From Apium graveolens (lineage: Eukaryota > Streptophyta > Magnoliopsida > Apiales > Apiaceae), in assembly GCF_009905375.1 (NCBI RefSeq), contig NW_027417518.1, positions 109,646 to 173,645 on the forward strand: a stretch of 64,000 bases of DNA. The letters are read 5' to 3'. The notes under the pieces were generated by a model, which was not told where the DNA came from, did no database searches, and saw only the letters and a program-made list of their open reading frames with translations. The translations under genes and the position numbers were made by a program. Below, in pieces: positions 1 through 11,480 of this stretch; positions within the stretch are counted from its first letter, which is position 1, and the number at the start of each line of letters is the position of its first letter.

Positions 1-250
1 ACTTTATGATTTCCTTTAAATTAATTCAAGTCCATGAGGTCGGCCATTATTTTTCCTATCACTATTGTGATGATAATTCTTATTGCTTACCTATTATTAA
101 AAGTTTCTTCCCTGTAAAGCAACCATCTGTTTGTGTTAATGAAATGAAAATATCAGGTTGCTAAAAAGATCCCACAAAGTTTACATAATTATTACATACA
201 ATGTTTGAATTGGTTACCCCTGACATGTTTGATTCTTCTTTATTTATCAT

Positions 251-852
251 CACTAGTACAAAAACTACCATATGCGTCACCATATTTGTGTCTGTTGTAA
301 ATAAAACAAACATATAAAATATCTAATATGGCTATTTAAACCTAACCTGACGTATATGTGAGTTAATGATATATTTTTGCGTCTGTCTTTCCACTCCAGA
401 CACATAAGACAATGATATATGCCTGTTAATTATCATATACGTCTCTTCAACCAATATCAGTCGCTTAAAAAGTAAGTAAATTAAAAATTATGGAGTATTT
501 CCTAATTTTCCTTCTTAAACCGCCGACCCCCAATTTAAACAATGTTACTTCAAACCTTCTGAATAAATTCATCCCTAATTATAGAAGTTGCAATTATGCC
601 CATCTACCAGCCTGGATTAAGTCGTAATCTGCATCTTCATCTACAAGTTGAAACCCCAATTCACCCTAATCTTCATTTTGCTAATCTCCGTATTAGTTAG
701 ATTTTGCAACCCCTAATTTACCATCTACACCAATTCACAGGTAACAATTATTTTTGTATCTAGAGTATACTTGCATAGTACCTCTCTTAATGGGGCAACA
801 TATGAAAAGACCTCATTTTCCGTGTTTATGTCTATAATTTCTATGTTTATAT
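251..852. other. CACTA-S left arm, no gene
   Basis: Holds the terminal inverted repeat, subterminal GCGTCTG-type motifs (near 280-450) and AT-rich filler. No coding sequence recognised. Copia-1 interrupts it at 853. Confidence 0.6.
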
Positions 853-1147
853 TGTTGGGCTTTGCTGGGCTTAGTAATCTAAACGTAGTCCAAGTCCATT
901 TGTTACTCTGAATAATAGCGAGTGTATCGCTAGGAGAATAAGTCTTTGAGTAGTGGTAGTTTGGTGGAGTCTAGTGGAGGAAAAATAGCTTTGCAGTTCC
1001 TTGTTAGTAGGAGTCTCAGATAGTCGTTTATTTTCAATATATGTAAGTTGTAAGTACTTTCAATTTAATAGTAACAAGTTTCCAGTTTATCCATTTCAGT
1101 AATCAAAGTGTGTGTCTGTTATTTGTTTTAAAGCGTATATGGAATCA
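853..1147 (+). repeat. Copia-1 5' LTR
   Basis: 295 bp, TG...CA. Matches 5132-5418 with a short extra segment (about 9 bp) near 1010. Confidence 0.92.
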
Positions 1148-1198
1148 TTTAGTATCAGAGCTTTCAGTTTCAAAAATCTTCATCACAGTCGATCAACA

Positions 1199-4100
1199 AT
1201 GGAACCCAGTAAAACCAAAGACGCCTCATTTAGTTTGAGCTACCCAATGCTCTCAAAAATTAACTATACAGCCTGGGCATGGAAAATGACTGTGTTTATA
1301 CAAGCACAGGGAGTATGGGAAGCCATTGTCCCGAAGGACCACAAGGCTGCTGTTGAAGATAAGATGGACAAGAGAGCTATAGCTATAATCTATCAGGGTA
1401 TACCTGAAGACCTCCTGTTGTCCCTGGCCACAAAGAAAACCTCCAAAGAAACATGGGAGGCCATTAAGACGCTGTGTTTAGGAGATGACAAGGTCAAGAA
1501 GGCACGAGCTTAGATGATTAAAGCAGAATTTGAATCAATTATGATGAAAGAAACAGACAAGTTGGATGATTTCTGTATGAGGTTGAGCAACCTGGTGACG
1601 AATATGTGTGAATTGGGCGAGACGGTGGAGGAAACGTACATAGTCAAAAAGCTGTTAAGAGCTGTACCTACAAAATTCTTGCAAATTACTTCGGCAATAG
1701 AACAGTTTGGTGATCTGGAAGCCATATCGGTAGAAGAGATCGTGGGGTCTCTCAAAGCACGTGAAGAACGACTCAAGGGACCAGATGACAACAATCTTAA
1801 CCAATAACTCCTGTTAACCGAGGAAGAATGGGCTAAACGGGAAGGAAATGAAAAGAAATTATTGCTCACTAGAGATGAATGGCTGAAGAGAACGAATAAG
1901 AATGGAGGTAATGAGAATCGCAGCAGAGAAAGTTGAGGTGTTCGCGATAGAAGCAGAGTTCGATGCTTCAACTGCCTTAATCTCGGTCATTTATGTTGCA
2001 GAATACAGAAAACCCAAAAGAGATAGAGAACAAAAGGGAGAGGCCAATTTAGCACAAATAAATGATGACAAGCCAGCCTTACTAGTAGCAGAGTTTGAGC
2101 AGAATACGAGGGGGATAGTGATGCTGCATGCTAGCGACTCACGAGCTGTGACTAATGTGGGTAAGGAAATTGAGGACAAGATAGAAGCGAATATGTGGTA
2201 TTTGGACAACGGTGCCAGCAATCACATGACTGGACACCGCGAAAAATTTGCAGAATTAGATGAGGGAGTTACTGGCCAAGTTAAATTCGGAGAAGGTTTC
2301 TTGGTGCACATAAAGGGGGTAGGATCGATAAAGATACATTGCAAAAACGGTGAAGAGAAGGCACTCAAGAATGTGTATTTTATTCCCACCCTTTGAAGCA
2401 ATATAATCAGCCTGGGCCAGCTATCTGAGAAAGGCAACAAGGTGGTTCTGAATGGTGATCAGCTGTGAGTATATGACATAAAACACAGACTCCTAATGAA
2501 GGTACAACGTTCCTCGAACAGACTATACAAAATTCATATCTCAGAAATAAAGGAGGAAGCATGGTTACTCACCAGCGGGGAAGAAAGTGCACAATTGTGG
2601 CATCTTCATTTTGGTCGCGTCAACTATCAGGCAACGGTAGACCTTTTAAAAAAACATATGGTTAATGGATTTCCTGTGCTGAAAATATCAAAGGAACTGT
2701 GCAATGGTTGTCTCCTCTCCAAACAAACACGTAAGCCTTTCCCATCTGAATCCAATTTCTCTGCACAAGTTCCTTTAGAATTAATACATGGAGATATTTT
2801 CTATTGCTCGTAGATGATTTTACTCGCATGATGTGGGTCTAGATGATGAAAACCAAGGACGAGGCACTTACTGTGTTCAAAACATTCAAAGTCTCAGTCG
2901 AGAAAACTACATTCCCAGGAATAAAAGTACTTCGAACTGACTGAGGAGGGGAATTCTGTTCAGGAGCTTTCACTAAATTCTGTGAAGAGGCAGGGATTAC
3001 ACGCCACTATACCGCACCGTACTCTCCGCAATAAAACGGAGTTGTTGAGAGACGTAACAGGACAGTTGCTATGGCCCGGAGCATGTTGATTGAGATGAAA
3101 GTCCCATCATTCATGTGGGGAGAGGCTATACGCCATGCAGTTTATGTGTTAAATCGACTACCCACTAGAAGCTTGATAGGGAAGACACCATATGAGGCCT
3201 GGTTTAAGAAGAAACCATTTGTTGACTACTTACGTGTTTTTGGTTGTGTTGCTCATGTAAGAATACCCAGCATACAGGTTACAAAATTGGATGATAGAAG
3301 TAAACCAATGGTACACCTCGGGAGAGAACCTGGCACAAAGGCGTACCGCCTTTATGATCCCTCTACAGGAAAAATCAATGTATGTCGTGATGTTGTTTTC
3401 GATGAAACTGGGATGGCAATGGGGTGAACCGATATCAGCAGGCGCTGTGTATAGCACCGATATGTTTACGTTGATAGACACACACCAAATAGACCAAATT
3501 GACAAGGATGTTATTGACAGTGAAGCTTCTTAAGACACCACCAACACACTATTTGGTGGCAATACACCCGTGTCACCAAACTCTGGTTTCTCAGGCAATA
3601 CAACAACACCCAGCTCAGAGAGCACCGGCTCCAATACCAGCAATGTCATTTCTGTTACCAGTACTGAAAGTACTACACCCCTGAGATACAGATCACTATG
3701 CGATGTGTATGACAACACCGAAATAGTAGAGCTGGTAGACGAGTTGTTACTGATGGGAGTTGACGATCCAGTTACATATGAACAAGCAGTTAAAGAAAAA
3801 CTATGGAGAGACGCAATGCAAACTGAAATTGCATCCATCGAGAAAAACGACACCTGGGTATTAACAGACCTGCCACAGGGCCACAATGCCATTGATTTGA
3901 AATGGATCTTTAAGCTCAAGAAGGACACTAACGGGAAGGTCATCAAACACAAGGCTCGTTTAGTTGCAAAGGGCTATGTTCAGAAATACGACATTGATTA
4001 TGAAGAGGTCTTTGCCCCAATAACAAGAATGGAAACCGTGCGTTTAATCCTTGCTTTGGCAGCCAAATGCAACTGGGAAGTCCACCACCTCGACGTTAAG

Positions 4101-5117
4101 TCTGCGTTTTTGAATGGGGAGATGTTTCACAACCTCGTGGATTTGTGAAAGCTGGGCAAGAACAAAAGGTATATAGGCTACTCAAAGCACTGTACGGGCT
4201 TCGCCAAGCCCCTCGAGCATGGTATGCACAGCTAAATAAATGTCTGCAATGCTAGGGTTTTCTTAAATGTCCTTTCAAGCACGCTGTGTATACTCGAAAG
4301 GAAGGGAGAGATTCTCTGATAATTGGAATATACGTAGATGATATTCTAATTACTGGAACCAGGGTTGCAAGCATTATACGGTTTAAGGATCAAATGAGTA
4401 AGGAGTTCGACATGACAGACTTGGGAAGACTCTCATACTACCTCGGGCTAGAAGTGGAATAAGGCCAGGGTTGCATTGAGATCAAACAGATAGCATATGC
4501 GAGGAAGTTGCTCGAAAAATCTGGTATGCAAGATTTTAATGCAGTAAATTATCCAATGGAGTATAAACTTTAGCTGACTAAGGATGAAGATGGTGAACCA
4601 GTAAACCCAATGTAGTTTAAGTCCATCGTTAGGGGTCTACGATATTTCGTGAACACCCGGCCAGACATTGCTTACTCAGTTGGCGTGATCAGCAGGTTCA
4701 TGGAGCGTCCAACAGTGACACACCTCACTGCAGCGAAGAGGATTTTACGGTATGTAAAGGGAACTTTAAACTTTGGCTTGATATATACTAAGGGTCAAGG
4801 TAACTACCTACTATCAGGCTTTTCCGATAGTGACTTGGCTGGTAATGTGGATGATCGGAAGAGCACCGGAGGAGTGGCATTTAATTTGGATGAGAGTTTT
4901 ATTACTTGGATTTCTCAGAAGCAACGCTGTGTCGCTCTGTCATCTTGTGAGGCGGAATTTATGGCCGCAACAGCTGCAACATGCCATGGAATATGGATGC
5001 AGAGACATTCTCAGAAAGATGTTATCTGCTGTGAAGTTTAAAAAGATGAGGAAGCTACTTGGTGTCAAAGAAGTTGCAGGTGTTGAGCTGAAGCAGAACG
5101 AGAAGGAATACGTTTAG
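1199..5117 (+). pseudogene. Copia-1 gag-pol polyprotein, broken
   Basis: Domain order is Copia type. Gag starts at the ATG at 1199; a damaged zinc knuckle is near 1945; the protease core YLDNGASNHMTG is near 2200; the GAG-pre-integrase and integrase HHCC region spans about 2590-2760. The integrase core follows, with TD-stop-GGEF near 2937 and a stop in the PQQNG motif near 3032. Reverse transcriptase includes KARLVAKGYVQ (about 3949) and an intact YVDD near 4332. RNase H starts near 4650 (RPDIAYSVGV) and is cut by a deletion after 5010, retaining only the KMRKLLGVK tail. Stops are seen at about 1511, 2394, 2466, 2811, 2943, 3033, 4459, 4571 and 4612, plus frameshifts. It cannot be functional. 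Confidence 0.9.
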
Positions 5118-5131
5118 ATTAAGGGAGAGTA

Positions 5132-5418
5132 TGTTGGGATTTGCTGGGCTTAGTAATCTAAACGTAGTCCAAGTCCATTTGTTACTCTGAATAATAGCGA
5201 GTATATCGCTGGGAGAATAAGTCTTTGAGTAGTGGTAGTTTGTTGGAGTCTAGTGGAGGAAAAAATAGCTTTGCAGTTCCTTGTTAGTAGATAGTCATTT
5301 ATTTTCAATATATATAAGCTGTAAGTACTTTCAATTTAATAGTAACAAGTTTCCAGTTTATCCATTTCAATAATCAAAGGGTGTGTCTGTTATTTGTTTT
5401 AAAGCCTATATTGCATCA
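5132..5418 (+). repeat. Copia-1 3' LTR
   Basis: 287 bp, TG...CA, followed by target duplication TATAT. A purine-rich AAGGGAGAG tract lies just before it. Confidence 0.92.
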
Positions 5419-5423
5419 TATAT

Positions 5424-6235
5424 ATATACCTCAATTGATAGTATTGGTATATGTGTGTGTATATATGACATGAATAAATCTTAGTACAATAAAAATTGAG
5501 GAAATGAAAAGAAAATATTGGGTTGTGTTTTGAATATCCTGTTGTAGTCTAACAGTTGCTTTAAAGAGTCTACAACCTTAGAGTTAGTTCTTTGTATAAG
5601 TTCTTAGAATTTTGGGTGCCTCTATGAATAAAATGGCGATTCTTTTAGTTTGCATATGTTATTTCACACATCATGTGTAGGATTTTGTTGAGTCATAATG
5701 TCCTATTATCTAATTTTTTTTTATTTATACAAATGTCAACTCATATGTATATATATATATTTTGATACAGAGGGGTGATTTGTTATACGTATGTATTGTT
5801 TATCTTTTCAGCTATATAAATTGAAGTTTCTGGGTTTTTGATTTATTACCTAAGTGTAGCCTTGTGATAAAATAAATATTCTTTGTTTAATTAAAGCTCT
5901 AGTCCTAGGAAGACACCGTATGCATACTATTAAGTCCATGAAGCAGTGCTATATTTGGAACTAGTTATCAGTTCGAATATGAATGTACATGGTTGGCTTT
6001 GCATTGAAGTTCTTTGAATCATTGATTATGTATTTTTCTTGTGGAAACACTAACATTAAATTTTAAGTTATCACCTTTCCACAATGTATACAAACTTAAT
6101 TTGTTAATAAAATCATAATTTCTATAAAGATTATGTACTCATCCTGGAAAAGTAATGACAGTACGGTTATTTTTTCGGTACATAACCCACCTTTCTGCAA
6201 ACGTAAAAGGAATTATTTGCCCCATCCACCATCTT
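5424..6235. other. CACTA-S interior, no gene
   Basis: AT-rich sequence collinear with 23966-24731 in unit 2 and with 45302-45467 plus 50326-50930 in unit 3. The target site CATAA at 6181-6185 and about 50 bases of its right flank are present here and again after 7753. Confidence 0.6.
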
Positions 6236-6704
6236 TATTTACTCCAGAAAAGTAATTTTCATTAAAATTAGCTCCATACACCCAAAAGGTGGCACTGGGG
6301 ATAATAGTTAATGCAAGTTTACTACATGTTTTTAAAAGTTTTTAGAGCAGTCCTGAAATTCCTTGCAAGTAATTTAAAGCTTCTAGGCTCATGTGTGATC
6401 TTAATAGATAGACAAAACCAAATAGAATGTTGCGACCAGTCTAGGTCATGAGGAAAATTAGAGGAGTTAGAAATACCCTTATGTATCATACAAGCTGAAT
6501 AACTAATGTTATTATGTTAATATGAATATAATGTAAGATACATTGCTTAAATATTCATGTATCACTTTTAAGCATTCAATGTTTCTTTTTGTTTACTTCC
6601 AAAACCAAAGTTGTAATGCCTGTTTAGAGCTATTCTCCTTGTGATTAATGTTTACGTTAAATGTCTTATAATCTCATCTATGTTTCATTAATTTATGTGA
6701 GCAG

Positions 6705-6791
6705 TTTGTTTCTCTGGCTGAACACAACAGAGGATCATATGAACTTTGGCTTATGTACATTAATAGTCGTGAGCAGCTTGAGGAATATTGA
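6705..6791 (+). pseudogene. Exon-like fragment of an unknown host gene
   Basis: A GCAG acceptor-like site at 6701-6704 is followed by a 28-codon open stretch containing ELWLMYINSR and then TGA at 6789-6791. The pattern Y-x-LW-x-x-Y-I is like one helix of a HAT/TPR-type repeat, but 28 residues are too few to name the gene. It occurs only in unit 1, in the foreign part of the chimeric insert, which suggests a captured exon. No donor site is obvious before the junction with the retroelement. Confidence 0.4.
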
Positions 6792-6809
6792 TTAAGCAGT
6801 TTCTTTCAC

Positions 6810-7273
6810 TTGTAGAAGCTGATGAAGATGTTCTTTTGGTTCAAGAAGATAAAGGATCAAAAGAAGGATGGGTGCTTGACTCGAGATGTTCTCATCACAT
6901 ATGTGGTAGGAGGGAGTGGTTCTCGTCCTATAAAAAGTGTGAGGGAAACATTGTAACTTTACCGAATGGTAAAACGGTAAAGGTTGCTGACATTGGTGAG
7001 CTAACAATGAAACATCATAACGGTCGTGTTCAGAAGTTAACTCAAGTAAGATACATACCGGAGTTAAATCGAAATTTGATTTCGTTGGGTAAATAAGTTG
7101 ATTTGGGATATACTGTTATGATAAAGAATAATATGTTGAAAGTCACTAAAGGAGATTTAGAGATACTCAAAGGTTGAAAAGATAAGAAAAATCTTTTTGT
7201 ACTAGAAGGAGGGGTTATTGTTCGAGGGGAGGTATTGGGCGATCGACGTAGATGGCTTGATGGTGACCGTTAA
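6810..7273 (+). pseudogene. Copia protease remnant (3' part of gag-protease element)
   Basis: Begins LVEADEDVLLVQEDKGSK, as in the complete copy at about 25936. The protease motif that reads LDSGCSHHICG there is LDSRCSHHICG here, so the catalytic D-S-G is altered. Stops occur at about 7094 and 7176. The upstream gag half is missing. The frame ends just before the 3' LTR. Confidence 0.82.
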
Positions 7274-7314
7274 TTCGGTTGTGCATGAAATCATATTTGA
7301 TTGAAGGGGAGGAT

Positions 7315-7753
7315 TGTTGGGGTTAAACTTAATAGGTAGTATGGTCTTGGTGATAGAAAATATAATTGAATTGGGTAATAATTATATGGGTAAATAATTA
7401 TTATCATAATTGAGTTGGGTAATAATTGTATGTGTTGACAATTATTATTATAATGGGAATGGGTAATAATTGTATGGGTAGACAATTATTATTGTAATCA
7501 GATTATGTATGTCTTGTTGGTTAAGTTTGTGATGGCTATATATACAGAGTCATGTTATTGTTTTGATGTATGCTTGAGTATTGTTTGACTTAAGTATCGC
7601 TTGAGTGAATACCGTGTGGTGAGATTGATTGTATTATTGATAATTGTTTTGATTAATAATACAAGTTGGGATGTGGGTTTTTCCGCGTCATATATTAAGT
7701 GTGTGTTTTGCATTGTTTGTTTGGTTCTATACTTGTGTGTGTTCCCCCTAACA
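7315..7753 (+). repeat. 3' LTR of the truncated gag-protease element
   Basis: Starts TGTTGGGG and ends in CA at 7753, followed by CATAA, the same target sequence that flanks the complete copy in unit 2. Contains repeated TGGGTAATAATT(A/G)TATG blocks. There is no matching 5' LTR in unit 1. Confidence 0.85.
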
Positions 7754-7758
7754 CATAA

Positions 7759-8689
7759 CCCATCTTTCTGCGAATGTAAAAGTAATTACTTGTCCCCATC
7801 TACCATCTAGCCGTACTATCTCACAATGCATCTCCTCACAAAGATGAAATATTCTAGAAAATGAACCCTGGATTTTTTCAACCAATGATTAATACACTAA
7901 GCATCTCCAGGAAAGTTGGCAGGCAGGAATTATGTGAACTCTTTCCTTGTTAAATATTTTTTAACTATTATAATGAGTTTGAATTTAGCATATAAATTAT
8001 TCTGTGCAACATTAAAGAAGCAATTAGTTGCTATAAAAATTTAATTTGGGTGCACTAAATAAAGTTCTATATTTTAGAAGATTTAAAGGTATGCATTTTA
8101 TTTTCATAAATTTAAATGATTTTATTTATTGTCTTTCATTTATGATTAAAATTATTGTACTACTTTTTTCTAGTCCAGTTGTACATGTAAAATGATAGCC
8201 AAATGTCACATATCTTTTCTAGATACTACCGAACTCCAACCTTAAATTAAGTGCAATATAGTACATTACAACCATAGACATCTATTCATTTGTGTATGTT
8301 TTAGCTAGATTGTGTCTTGTAAACAGATATATTTAGCTTAATAAAATAAATCTTGTCTTTTCCGTTCTTGGAACGTTATAGTTTATATCTTTTTCTAAAC
8401 ACTTTTTTAATGACATGTAAAAGAAACATTTTACGTCCATTCTTTAGCTTTATACGTCTGTTATGAGCAGCTGTAAAAAACTTTTTACGTCTGTTGAAAA
8501 AAACAAATGCAAAAGTTCATATTTTATGTGGATGTTTTATGTTATACGCCTATGTTCCTCACAGACGCAATAATGTTGCCCAACAACAACATATACTCTT
8601 TAACTATACAACTCCTCTCTGCGCGTCAGTTGAGAACAAACGCAAATAAATTATTTCAACAGACGCATATGACAGTTTTTGTACTAGTG
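7759..8689. other. CACTA-S right arm, no gene
   Basis: AT-rich. The last 300 bases hold repeated TTTTACGTCTGTTG-like and GACGCAA motifs in both orientations, typical of CACTA subterminal repeats, ending at the terminal repeat. No coding sequence seen. Confidence 0.6.
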
Positions 8690-9067
8690 CATATTTTGTG
8701 ATTATTTTCTAGTTTTATCAAGTTCTACTATATATATTTGTGTGTGTATATATATATGCTGATATGATATAGTAAATAATTTTTAGTATTGACTTGATAA
8801 AGTATTTTCGGTCTTGCACATATACTTGCATTATCATTGTTTTTATAGCTACATTACACAACGGTTCATTAGATATTAGTTTAGTTTAAATTTGTTTTGT
8901 GTTCTTTTTAAGGTTTATTATTTTGAGCAATTTTTTTTACTGTTAGCCAACAATATAAACGGCTTTGCAATTACTCCTATTATGCAAATGATGCAATTTA
9001 TAATTAATTTTTTTTGTAATTTGTTAAAAGTTTGTGTTGTTTGTTATATAATATGTTTTAATGCAAG

Positions 9068-9145
9068 GTATTGGAATCAATAATGTGACATTGAACCATA
9101 ATAATTTTCAAAGCAATAAAGATGAAGACGAAGGTGAAGATGCCG
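9068..9145 (+). pseudogene. Acidic phase-1 exon-like segment, unit 1
   Basis: A 78-base segment lies between TGCAAG and GTCAGT. Read from phase 1 it gives G-IGINNVTLNHNNFQ followed by an acidic stretch (KDEDEGEDA), and it ends in phase 1. Equivalent segments at 28233-28313 (81 bases, one extra codon) and 52212-52289 (78 bases) stay open, and their length changes by whole codons. The parent gene is not recognised. It lies within CACTA-L, 0.6 kb from the right end, so it may be a captured exon. Confidence 0.4.
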
Positions 9146-9289
9146 GTCAGTATGTTTATTTTTCTACAGACCAAAAATCTAGTGTCATCTAGTAGCTAAT
9201 CCTTTGGGATACAACAACTAATGTCTAGCACCTTACTTTTTAAAATTAAAAGTCAATTCATATTGTGGATATATTGGTCTCCTCTAGAG

Positions 9290-9766
9290 GCTCTGTAATT
9301 ATTTCGCAAATAATAGTCACATTTTCTTGTTCTTTTTGACCAAAATCAGTCATTTTTACTAATTTGACCAACTCAAATGTGGTCATATTTATAAATTTGA
9401 CTATATACTAAACCAATCAAATTTATAAAAATAACTGATAATGTGTCGGTCAAATTTATAAATTCGACTGTCGTCTGTCATATTTATTTATAAGAGCGAG
9501 AAATTCAAATTTTATCAAAAATTTAAAGTCAAAAGTAAAAATTTTAAATGACCATTTTTCGTCAATTTTAGTCTGTCAATTTTAATCGTTCAAAAATAAA
9601 CGGTCAAATTTAATCGGTGTTAAATATGACCGATTTTGCTAAATTTGACCAGGCTAAAAAAGACTGACATAATGTGGTCATATTTAATCAAATATGACCG
9701 CGCATTCATATTTGGTTAAATATGACTCAAATTTTTCGGTCATATTTAGCCTTTTTTCTTGTAGTG
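9290..9766. mobile_element. CACTA-L right end, unit 1
   Basis: Ends with the inverted terminus TTCTTGTAGTG at 9766, followed by TCT (9767-9769). The preceding 450 bases are packed with GGTCATATTTA / AAATTTGACC-like repeats in both orientations, the subterminal repeat signature of CACTA elements. The matching left end of this copy would be to the left of the window. Confidence 0.85.
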
Positions 9767-9769
9767 TCT

Positions 9770-10984
9770 TGTATTCAAACTCAAACTCTTCCAAAGATAT
9801 ATAATAGACCAACATAATTATATAATTACAATGACATTTTATGCATGTGAAATGTCATATTCTCGCTGTTGGTTATGAAATTTAGAAAAAAGTTACCATT
9901 AGAAATTCACCACTAACTTCCTAACCACAATACCACCGTACCACTTCATACACCACATGTGAAATGACATATTTGTTTAGTGTTTGTTATAATCAAAATT
10001 AATTTATTGATAGGTATCATCCAAGCCAAACCACATGTTATTGATTGATTATTACTTTAAATTTTTTTAATCTTAACATTTGTTAAACAAAATATTATTA
10101 GATATTATAAGTATTATTTAATCGATTCAGACAAATCATTTTTTAAATAAATTATATCCATTCACTATAATTGAAAAATTTAAAGAATATTAGTCCATTT
10201 TCATCGGTATCCTTGAAAATAACTATTAGATCAAATCTTGAAAGCAATATAGTCCCATGATGGTATAAATTAACCCATATACTAATAAAACTTAACTCAT
10301 GTATTAATAATGATGTGATTATTTTCCTCCGATTAGAATTTCGGTATTAAATCCTCTAAAACAAATAATTTTTATATGTTTTAATCATCAACTTAATATG
10401 TGTGTGGTATGAGAATAAAATTTGGCATATTCATTTTTATGTGGTATTCTGTTTATTAGCTATTTCCATTATTATAACTTACATGATAACAATTTTTTTC
10501 ATATTTTTCTTTTTCATATTTATTAATTCAGTTACTTAAATATTATAATTCCACTTACTATAAAATGAAGGATAGTTACAATAAAACAAATCTGAACACT
10601 TGCTAGAATTTTATAGTTCTCGACAATATCCAAACAAATAATTTTTTTAGAAACTAATGGCTTATCTAAAGAACATTCCCACTTTCATCTAGCTAGGGAT
10701 TTCACTGCAGAAATAATATTGTTGTTGTGTCCAACCATGCCCATCCTCGATACTATCCGTGACTTCCAACTTAAATCCTGCAAATCATGCATTCAAACTT
10801 TATTTGAGTAAATAATTATCTCTTAATCAATTAAATGGAGCACATTATTGTGACCAAGACATATCCTTAAAGGGAGACAAGACTTGATTTACCAGTAGTC
10901 TTTGCATGCTTAGTAGTCTTTGCATGCTTAATATTACTATACGATCATTTACTTGGACTTCAGAATGGGTATTATTACCATTGC
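9770..10984. other. Spacer 3' of the minus-strand gene, no gene seen
   Basis: AT-rich flanking DNA collinear with 28681-29740 and 52779-53835. In unit 1 a deletion near 10778 has removed the terminal exon of the minus-strand gene that units 2 and 3 keep. Confidence 0.55.
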
Positions 10985-11289
10985 ATGAAGAAGGCCTTTC
11001 CCCTGTTTGTTGCAGAGTTTGAGTTCCGATACCTTTTCTACAATTCTTTCATTGGACGGGATTTTTTGTACTCTCTTTCGTGGTCACTGTCAATGACATC
11101 AGTGAACACATTCAAAGCTTTATCACCCTCTTCTACAACAGCATCAGTTTCGAAACCTGGCATGATTAATTGTTGGTAGTTAAAAAGTATTGTATTTTAA
11201 CTACAACTATCTTTACAACATGTTCTATGCACAGGTGTTCATTATATTTTTATATTATTTAAAATTACAATAATTTTTTTTGGATCAAT

Positions 11290-11480
11290 ACCTTATTCGT
11301 ACATTTATAAATACAAATATATATATTTGTTGTTGACAGGATACAAACATGAATCTTATTCGGTAGTGTATAAGTAATAATATAAATATTTCTTGCGGAT
11401 GGGTTAGAACCTCAGAGATTTAGTTGTATATAAATAATAATATAAATATTTGTTGGGTTCAAACATGAGAGCTTGATTAC
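11290..11480. repeat. ~66-bp imperfect tandem repeat, unit 1
   Basis: About three units, each with AATATAAATATTTGTTG followed by a GGATTCAAAC/GGGTTC-like core. Present at the same place in the intron between exons iv-a and iv-b in units 2 and 3. Confidence 0.6.

Larger units (their letters stand above)
853..5418 (+). mobile_element. Copia-1, Ty1/Copia LTR retrotransposon (4566 bp, dead)
   Basis: LTRs at 853-1147 and 5132-5418 begin with TG and end with CA. The target duplication TATAT is at 848-852 and 5419-5423. The uninterrupted target can be read near 23961 in unit 2 and 45301 in unit 3, so insertion followed array formation. The primer binding site at about 1150-1161 resembles the initiator-methionine tRNA site but reads TAGTATCAGAGC instead of TGGTATCAGAGC. 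A purine-rich tract precedes the right LTR. The two LTRs differ at about a dozen positions plus one short deletion, roughly 4% by hand count. Confidence 0.93.
6236..7753 (+). mobile_element. Chimeric insert: foreign DNA joined to the 3' half of a gag-protease Copia element
   Basis: About 570 bp of sequence with no counterpart in units 2 or 3 is fused near 6800 to the gag-protease tail and 3' LTR of the element seen complete at 24737-26878. The original flank (CATAA followed by about 50 bp) appears both before the insert (6181-6235) and after the LTR (7754-7809). That is not a simple insertion footprint. It looks like recombination or repair joining an empty-site copy, an unrelated fragment and a filled-site copy. 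Confidence 0.7.
251..8689. mobile_element. CACTA-S, unit 1 copy (non-autonomous CACTA/EnSpm element)
   Basis: The left end reads CACTAGTACAAAAACT at 251 and the inverted right end closes with TAGTG at 8689. The 3-bp target duplication CAT lies at 248-250 and 8690-8692, the size expected for CACTA elements. Subterminal sequence holds repeated GCGTCTG/ACGTCTGT motifs on both arms. Removing nested Copia-1 and the chimeric insert at about 6236-7753 leaves about 2.3 kb with no transposase-like ORF, so the element depends on an unseen autonomous partner. The same element sits at the same site in units 2 and 3. Confidence 0.88.

Noticed and set aside
1510..1971. Minus-strand open frames overlapping the Copia regions
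   Set aside because: They are antisense shadows of the plus-strand polyproteins and have no family features.
251..8689. Autonomous CACTA element with transposase
   Set aside because: After removing nested retroelements only about 2.3 kb without a transposase-like frame remains.
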